45,244 bases of DNA from Cryomorphaceae bacterium (lineage in GTDB: Bacteria; Bacteroidota; Bacteroidia; Flavobacteriales_D; Cryomorphaceae), in NCBI GenBank assembly GCA_003565555.1, contig PXBH01000162.1:1-45244 (forward strand), read 5' to 3'. Below the pieces are notes generated by a model. The model saw only the letters and a list, made by a program, of their open reading frames with translations. It did not search any database and had not been told where the DNA came from. This document shows, one piece after another, positions 41,003-45,244 of this stretch. The translations under genes were made by a program, and so were the position numbers. The first letter of the stretch is position 1. Every line of letters begins with the position of its first letter.

Positions 41003-41566
41003 GACTTTATCCCCGAACCCCGACTTTGCAGAAGCAGTCCTGAAAAAACTGAAGTTTACGCTCCCGTATTTTTTGTGCAAAAAACGCTGCGGATGCGCGG
41101 AAAAGTCATTTTCTTCTCCGTGCTCAATGATCAATATCCCTTCCGGCCGCATCCACCCTCCGAGTAAGATCAGGTCGGGCATTTCGGGAAAGCGCGGATC
41201 CGCATAAGGCGGGTCGGCAAAAATCAGATCAAACTGCTTGCGCGGATTTTTCAGCATCTTGAATACGTCGGCCTGTACCACACGTATGCCCTTCAGCTTC
41301 CACTGCTTCAATGTTTCATCCAAAAACTTTTTTGAAACGGGATCCACATCTACGGAAATGACCTCCGCGGCACCCCGGCTGTGAAACTCTAAGCTGATAC
41401 CGCCGCTGCCGAAAAACAAATCAAGGACGGCTGCCCCGTTAATATCCTTCAGGTTGGCCAAAACATTGAACAGGGCTTCCTTGGCCATATCCGTGGTGGG
41501 GCGTGCCTTGAGATTGGCGGGCGGCTTGATGCGCCTGCCCCGCAGTTTTCCGCCTACTACGCGCAT
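41000..41566 (-). CDS. rsmD: 16S rRNA (guanine(966)-N(2))-methyltransferase
   Basis: RsmD methylates G966 of 16S rRNA. The 188-residue product has the family N-terminus (MRVVGGKLRGRRIKPP), TRPTTDMAKEALFNVL-like residues (22-36), the SAM-binding loop VLDLFFGSGGISLEF (46-60) and the catalytic DPPY motif. The length is typical. It overlaps the upstream DUF3822 gene by ten bases, and its stop forms part of the kdsD promoter. Confidence 0.96.
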   Translation of the reverse strand: MRVVGGKLRGRRIKPPANLKARPTTDMAKEALFNVLANLKDINGAAVLDLFFGSGGISLEFHSRGAAEVISVDVDPVSKKFLDETLKQWKLKGIRVVQADVFKMLKNPRKQFDLIFADPPYADPRFPEMPDLILLGGWMRPEGILIIEHGEENDFSAHPQRFLHKKYGSVNFSFFRTASAKSGFGDKV

Positions 41567-42417
41567 AGCTTAGCCGTGTAGCCTATGATGTACCGAGCGA
41601 AAGATTTCGGATCGGGATTGCCCGAAGTATCAATTGAAGCAGGCGAAAGTTCACTGTCCACATTGCGGATGTAGGCTGCGAGGGCCTCACGCAGGTCGTC
41701 CCGTGCAGCCGCATCACCGAGCAGTACCGTCTTAACCTCTGCGGCGGGAACCGGTAAGGTCTGCTTGAGCGCAAAGAGCGTGAAGTAGACGATGTCTGAA
41801 GTGTTTTCGGCGGTAACGGAATTGGCCAGAAGCGGTGCGCCCTCCGAAAGCACGAAGATGAAGTACACCTTATCCCTGGCGAAGAGAAAGCATTCCGCAC
41901 CCCCGGTCGACACAGCGGTGAGCACACGCAAGAGGTGGCCCGCTCCGTGGTGCAGCTTAAGCCCCGGCATGATCCGGTCTAAGACGTCCTGTGCGCCGTC
42001 AGAATCTTCGTAAACCAAAACAGCATCCGCTTCGGGAAGACGATCAAATTCAGCGGGTCTTTCAGCAGAGTAGGCGGTGGTGAGCTCCAATGCCGACGAG
42101 ATTTCAGTTTCCTCAAAAAGACCTCCCGGAAGGAGGGTAAAGGCCGGAGAAAATGAGAGTGCAAATACCGGCAGCGGGCCTTCACGGCGCATGTGCTCGG
42201 TCAGGTTTTTTTCGCCTTCGGGGATACGGAGCTCCCCTATGCAATCTTCTCCGAATTTATCCGCGTACTGCCACACGGAAAAAAAGCCGGACCCGAAAGC
42301 GAGCCCGACCGACAGATTTTCATCTTGTTCCCTTCCGGGAAATTTGCCCGATGCGGGAAGCGCCGCCGTTTTATCGGGTCCAGTTTCCACTTGTACTGGC
42401 CTCAGTGAGCGAGCCAA
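41557..42417 (-). CDS. DUF3822 family protein
   Basis: The 286-residue protein resembles DUF3822, a family found beside rsmD in Bacteroidota and thought to have an actin/ATPase-like fold. It shows the paired strand patterns (LSVGLAFGSGFFSVW near the N-terminus; ECFLFARDKVYFIFV in the second half) and ends with the RYIIGYTAKLC segment. The function is unknown. The start is uncertain: TTG at 42417 overlaps the upstream gene by 47 bases, and GTG at 42390 is an alternative. It overlaps rsmD by ten bases, so the three genes form an operon. Confidence 0.8.
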   Translation of the reverse strand: MARSLRPVQVETGPDKTAALPASGKFPGREQDENLSVGLAFGSGFFSVWQYADKFGEDCIGELRIPEGEKNLTEHMRREGPLPVFALSFSPAFTLLPGGLFEETEISSALELTTAYSAERPAEFDRLPEADAVLVYEDSDGAQDVLDRIMPGLKLHHGAGHLLRVLTAVSTGGAECFLFARDKVYFIFVLSEGAPLLANSVTAENTSDIVYFTLFALKQTLPVPAAEVKTVLLGDAAARDDLREALAAYIRNVDSELSPASIDTSGNPDPKSFARYIIGYTAKLCA

Positions 42418-43174
42418 CTTTGAACTGTTTGGCGAAGGGTTTCGGATCGATCACCTGAAATACATTTTGCTCTACACCTCCGGCATCAATTTGTGCGGTG
42501 GCCATTTCGAACCTGTGTGAAGCAAAAGGCACGAAGGGGAGCGAGTCAACGTAGAGCTTCGTCTTTCGGGTTTTGCGGTCACTTTCGTTAAATACGTAAC
42601 TCAATACGTCAGCTTGCACGGTATCCCGTACAATAGTGCCTTCGGCGATCACCTGTGCTTCCGTCATTCCTTCCGGCATTTTTTGGATGAGTCCGAGCTC
42701 CCGCGCCTCTTCTTCCGTGGCAATGGAGTCGGGGAGAGATCCCAAACGCTTGATCAGGGTCAGCTCACCTTCTTTGAGGAAATGCAGTAAGGAGTCGAAG
42801 TTGTCTGTGTATTTTCCGTGCTCTCGGTTGTAAGCAATTTGCGCTTTCCGAATATCTTTCAAACGCTGCACCACGTGCTTCTCTACCCTTTCCACCTTGC
42901 GTTCATAAATTAGCCTGCTCTTGATCACATCGTAGTCCAAATAGACAAACAGAAGCGCTCCCGCAGTCACGAAGATACCCACAAAAATTTGTGCTTTGGC
43001 CGGGATGGTTCCTTTCACGTAAAGTGTTCCGAGTACGCCGACGACCAAAATGGCAATGCTGCCCAATTTGAAGCCGGTAGTTTGGCCGCCCGAGAAAATC
43101 AGCAAGATGAGCCCTAAGAAAGCCAAGAGGCCGGGTACGAAGTACTTGCCGAGAAAATTTCCAATTTTGTCCAT
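42371..43174 (-). CDS. Membrane protein with pilin-like IRxAQxAY segment, unknown function
   Basis: The 267-residue protein begins MDKIGNFLGKYFVPG and has three or four membrane segments in the first 90 residues. A charged helical stretch follows (KSRLIYERKVERVEKHVVQRLKDI). It leads into IRKAQIAYNREHGKYTDNFDSLLHFL, which recalls the helix-plus-GxY pattern of type II/IV pilin-like proteins. The remaining 130 or so residues look like a soluble domain. I do not know the family; similar proteins sit before DUF3822 genes in related genomes as far as I recall. The start at 43174 is supported by a -7 element at 43199-43206 that lies within the longer frame. Confidence 0.75.
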   Translation of the reverse strand: MDKIGNFLGKYFVPGLLAFLGLILLIFSGGQTTGFKLGSIAILVVGVLGTLYVKGTIPAKAQIFVGIFVTAGALLFVYLDYDVIKSRLIYERKVERVEKHVVQRLKDIRKAQIAYNREHGKYTDNFDSLLHFLKEGELTLIKRLGSLPDSIATEEEARELGLIQKMPEGMTEAQVIAEGTIVRDTVQADVLSYVFNESDRKTRKTKLYVDSLPFVPFASHRFEMATAQIDAGGVEQNVFQVIDPKPFAKQFKVGSLTEASTSGNWTR

Positions 43175-43198
43175 GTTGTTTTTTTTGCGGAACGGCAA

Positions 43199-43206
43199 CA
43201 AAGCTA
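43199..43206 (-). promoter_or_regulatory. -7 element (TAGCTTTG) of the membrane protein-DUF3822-rsmD operon
   Basis: An exact TAnnTTTG match 25 bases before the ATG at 43174. It overlaps the longest-frame start at 43201 and so excludes it. Confidence 0.55.
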
Positions 43207-43280
43207 CAATTTTTTTCAGAGTGCCATTTTACCGAAAGGTGAAATTTAAACCGGATCAAAAGGCCTTACTTTGCAAGGTT

Positions 43281-44735
43281 ATGACCACACCCCTGTACGG
43301 TTCGGAATATACTGCGGAATTTTCGGCGCTTCTCACGAAAAACTTTGGTTTTGAGCCCACTTCTTCGCAGGAAAAGCTCATGTATGCCATGGCGAGATTC
43401 GTGGTGAGTACGCAGGACAATTGTATGCTTGCGGTGAAGGGATATGCCGGAACCGGGAAGACAACCCTCGTCTCCGCGCTGGTCAACTCGCTCGGGGCCG
43501 TAGGTTTGAAGAGTGTACTGCTGGCACCCACGGGTCGCGCGGCTAAGGTACTGGGCGGGTACAGCGGCCGCCGCGCATTTACCATCCACAAGAAAATTTA
43601 CTTCAGGCGAAACACTCCGAACGGAGCTTCAACCTTTGAGCCCGCTCAAAATCTGCACAAGGATACCGTATTTGTAGTCGATGAAGCCTCGATGATCGGA
43701 AATGACTACCATTCGGGCAGCCCGGGGAGCAGCCTTCTGGAAGATTTGATGACTTACGTGTTCAGCGGAACCCGCTGCAGGCTTCTCCTTATCGGCGATG
43801 GTGCTCAGCTCCCGCCGGTAGGCAGTGATGAGAGTCCCGCCTTAGATATGAAGCTGCTCAGGTCGGCTTTTCCCCTCACGGCCGCCCTTTGCGAACTTAC
43901 GGAGGTAACGCGCCAAAGTGCGGAATCAGGTATTCTGGCATTGGCCACTTCCGTGCGCAATGCGCTGGCTCTTGAAAAGGTAAGTGAAGCCTTGCCATTT
44001 AAGTTGCCTGAACAGCCCGACGTAGTTAGGATCGACGGCACCGAGCTTCAAGATTTTCTGGAAGAGGAATTCGGACGCCACGGAGAGGAGGGGGCGCTCA
44101 TTATCACACGGTCAAACAAGCGCGCCAACTTGTTTAATAAGTCGGTACGGGCCCGTGTTTTTTTTCGAGAAGAGATCGTATCGGGCGGAGACTTACTGAT
44201 GGTTGTGAAAAACAATTACAAGTGGCTCGATCCCGAGAGCAAAGCAGGCTTTATTGCCAACGGAGATGTGGCCGAAGTGCTCAGACTGGGAAAGTGGGAA
44301 GAGCGGTTCGGGTACTCTTTTGTGCATGCCACCCTGCGCCTAACTGACTATCCTGATGAGCAGCCTTTTGAAGCGCTGCTCTGGCTAGATGCGATAGAAG
44401 CGGAGGGCGCCTCCATGCCCCGAGAAGCCGTGACAGGGCTTTACAATGCCGTCATGGAAACCTATGCGGACCTGCCCACCAAGGCTGAACGAAAAAAAGC
44501 GCTCCGAGAAGATCCCTATTACAACGCACTGCAGGTGAAATTTGCATACGCAGTAACCTGCCATAAATCGCAGGGCGGGCAGTGGCCTGCAGTATTTGTG
44601 GACCAGGGATATGTGACCGAGGAGATGATCGACCGCAATTATCTTCGTTGGCTTTACACCGCAGTGACGCGCGCCACTGAAACACTCTACTTGCTCAATT
44701 TCAGTGAAAAACTAATTCATGAGCCCGCCGGGTGA
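43281..44735 (+). CDS. RecD/Dda-like ATP-dependent DNA helicase (superfamily 1B)
   Basis: This is a predicted 5'-3' helicase. The 484-residue protein has Walker A GYAGTGKTT (54-62), Ia LLAPTGRAAKVL, Walker B VVDEASMI, motif III IGDGAQLPPVGSD and the C-terminal UvrD-like block CHKSQGGQW followed by YTAVTRA (motifs V and VI). It has the size of stand-alone RecD-like/Dda helicases rather than RecD of RecBCD; no recB or recC is nearby. The open frame extends to 43050, but that part runs opposite the neighbouring operon, so the start is the ATG at 43281. Confidence 0.93.
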   Translation: MTTPLYGSEYTAEFSALLTKNFGFEPTSSQEKLMYAMARFVVSTQDNCMLAVKGYAGTGKTTLVSALVNSLGAVGLKSVLLAPTGRAAKVLGGYSGRRAFTIHKKIYFRRNTPNGASTFEPAQNLHKDTVFVVDEASMIGNDYHSGSPGSSLLEDLMTYVFSGTRCRLLLIGDGAQLPPVGSDESPALDMKLLRSAFPLTAALCELTEVTRQSAESGILALATSVRNALALEKVSEALPFKLPEQPDVVRIDGTELQDFLEEEFGRHGEEGALIITRSNKRANLFNKSVRARVFFREEIVSGGDLLMVVKNNYKWLDPESKAGFIANGDVAEVLRLGKWEERFGYSFVHATLRLTDYPDEQPFEALLWLDAIEAEGASMPREAVTGLYNAVMETYADLPTKAERKKALREDPYYNALQVKFAYAVTCHKSQGGQWPAVFVDQGYVTEEMIDRNYLRWLYTAVTRATETLYLLNFSEKLIHEPAG

Positions 44736-44745
44736 CCTGTACAAA

Positions 44746-44782
44746 ACAAAAAATCCCCGCCGGCACAATGCGCAGCGGGGAT
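44746..44782 (-). terminator. Terminator of the right-edge gene
   Basis: On the minus strand, ATCCCCGC and GCGGGGAT (44753-44760 and 44775-44782) form an eight-base-pair stem around a 14-base loop and are followed by a T-rich tract (44746-44752). It lies 37 bases after the stop at 44820 and may also act on the convergent helicase transcript. Confidence 0.75.
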
Positions 44783-44819
44783 GAATACCGTCGGAGTAAA
44801 CGGTCGATCGTGTAGGAAA

Positions 44820-45244
44820 TCAACTTTGCTTGAGGCGCTTAAAAATGTAGCGTGTCACGAAAATACCCTGTTTGTCACCTTTTCCCGCGTCGCTCTCCAC
44901 GCCGCTGGTCACAAAGGCCAGTTCCCAACCTTCTTCTGTCCAGGAATTGATCGCCGAGGCGATCATTGCATCGTTTGACGCAATGTTTTGGAAATTGATC
45001 CCTACACCGCTGAAGAAGTTCAGAAGTTTGGTTTCATTGAGTTCGTCTACTTTCAGGTCTTTCCTGCGAACCTTTCCCTGATCACTGTCTTTACCTCCGC
45101 TGCGGGCGGTGGTGTACATGGAAGTATCTATCACCAAATCAGCGGAAAAAACTTGCAGCGGTACTTGAATGAGTTCTGCTACAAGGTCAACAGGAGATAC
45201 TTTGGTAAGCGATTGTTTGAGAGGGTATTGATAGCGATGGCGAC
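44820..45244 (-). CDS. Hypothetical protein, 5' end cut by window
   Basis: The frame is open from the right edge to the stop at 44820, about 140 residues, with no start inside the window that must be used. I do not recognise a firm family. The visible part begins in a region with hydrophobic strands (VDLVAELIQVPLQVFSADLVID). It then has a polar, charged stretch (SGGKDSDQGKVRRKD) and a C-terminal portion with SAINSWTEEGWELAFVTSG that resembles the EGWEL pattern of DUF4177-like small domains, ending in IFVTRYIFKRL. The signal peptide, if any, lies outside. A good terminator follows. Confidence 0.7.
   Translation of the reverse strand, partial: RHRYQYPLKQSLTKVSPVDLVAELIQVPLQVFSADLVIDTSMYTTARSGGKDSDQGKVRRKDLKVDELNETKLLNFFSGVGINFQNIASNDAMIASAINSWTEEGWELAFVTSGVESDAGKGDKQGIFVTRYIFKRLKQS

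Noticed and set aside
1-45244. Defence island, CRISPR array, prophage or insertion sequence
   Set aside because: I saw no regularly spaced repeats, transposase, integrase, toxin-antitoxin pair, restriction enzyme or phage gene. RecQ and the RecD-like helicase lie in ordinary contexts.

Overview
The window looks like ordinary chromosome of a Bacteroidota bacterium, probably Flavobacteriia-like or a close relative. Several signs agree. Many start sites lack Shine-Dalgarno sequences but carry TAnnTTTG-type -7 promoter elements. Lineage-typical families are present (DUF5686, DUF3822, DUF2007, a TolB-propeller/outer-membrane barrel protein, a DUF4369/TlpA-like protein). The gene order birA / rsfS-ftsH-DUF2007-cdsA-psd is also familiar from this phylum. 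I see no rRNA, tRNA, CRISPR array, insertion sequence, integrase or prophage gene, and no gene-free stretch longer than about 250 bases.

Layout. 1-6.5 kb: a 3'-truncated DUF5686 outer-membrane protein follows tatC; recQ diverges from them and converges on an M20 amidohydrolase. 6.6-17.8 kb: a very large secreted TolB-like protein, a metallo-beta-lactamase-fold hydrolase, an outer-membrane-type protein downstream of kmo and kynU (kynurenine pathway), hemL (tetrapyrrole synthesis), and two tandem paralogous exported proteins. 17.8-26.8 kb: an MsbA-like ABC exporter, purB, a FabH-like ketoacyl synthase, a DUF456 membrane protein, an L-2-hydroxyglutarate oxidase, two tiny coupled unknown genes, rpsT with a strong terminator, and gpmI. 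27-30.9 kb: radC, a polysaccharide-deacetylase-like protein, a uracil phosphoribosyltransferase, a small membrane protein and a HAD phosphatase, closely spaced on the plus strand. 30.9-36 kb: the rsfS-ftsH-DUF2007-cdsA-psd operon (ribosome silencing, membrane proteolysis, phospholipid synthesis), divergent from birA. 36-45.2 kb: pyrE with an SRPBCC gene, a Nudix hydrolase, the kdsD-kdsA-coaD-TlpA-like operon (Kdo for LPS, coenzyme A), a membrane protein-DUF3822-rsmD operon, a RecD/Dda-type helicase, and a 5'-truncated unknown gene at the right edge.

The genes are mostly housekeeping: envelope assembly (TatC, MsbA-like, KdsA/KdsD, CdsA, Psd), nucleotide synthesis and salvage (PurB, PyrE, Upp-like), central metabolism (GpmI, HemL, CoaD) and DNA transactions (RecQ, RadC, RecD-like). 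I found no convincing new multi-gene system. The strongest anomaly is in gpmI: its catalytic phospho-serine codon reads isoleucine although the rest of the active site is intact. Other points worth a look are a probable dead peptidase domain fused to a TolB propeller and barrel, the tandem exported paralogs, a predicted leaderless pyrE whose promoter contains the Nudix start codon, and a cysteine-less thioredoxin-like protein. Several starts were moved downstream of the longest open frame because a -7 element or a signal peptide fixes them.
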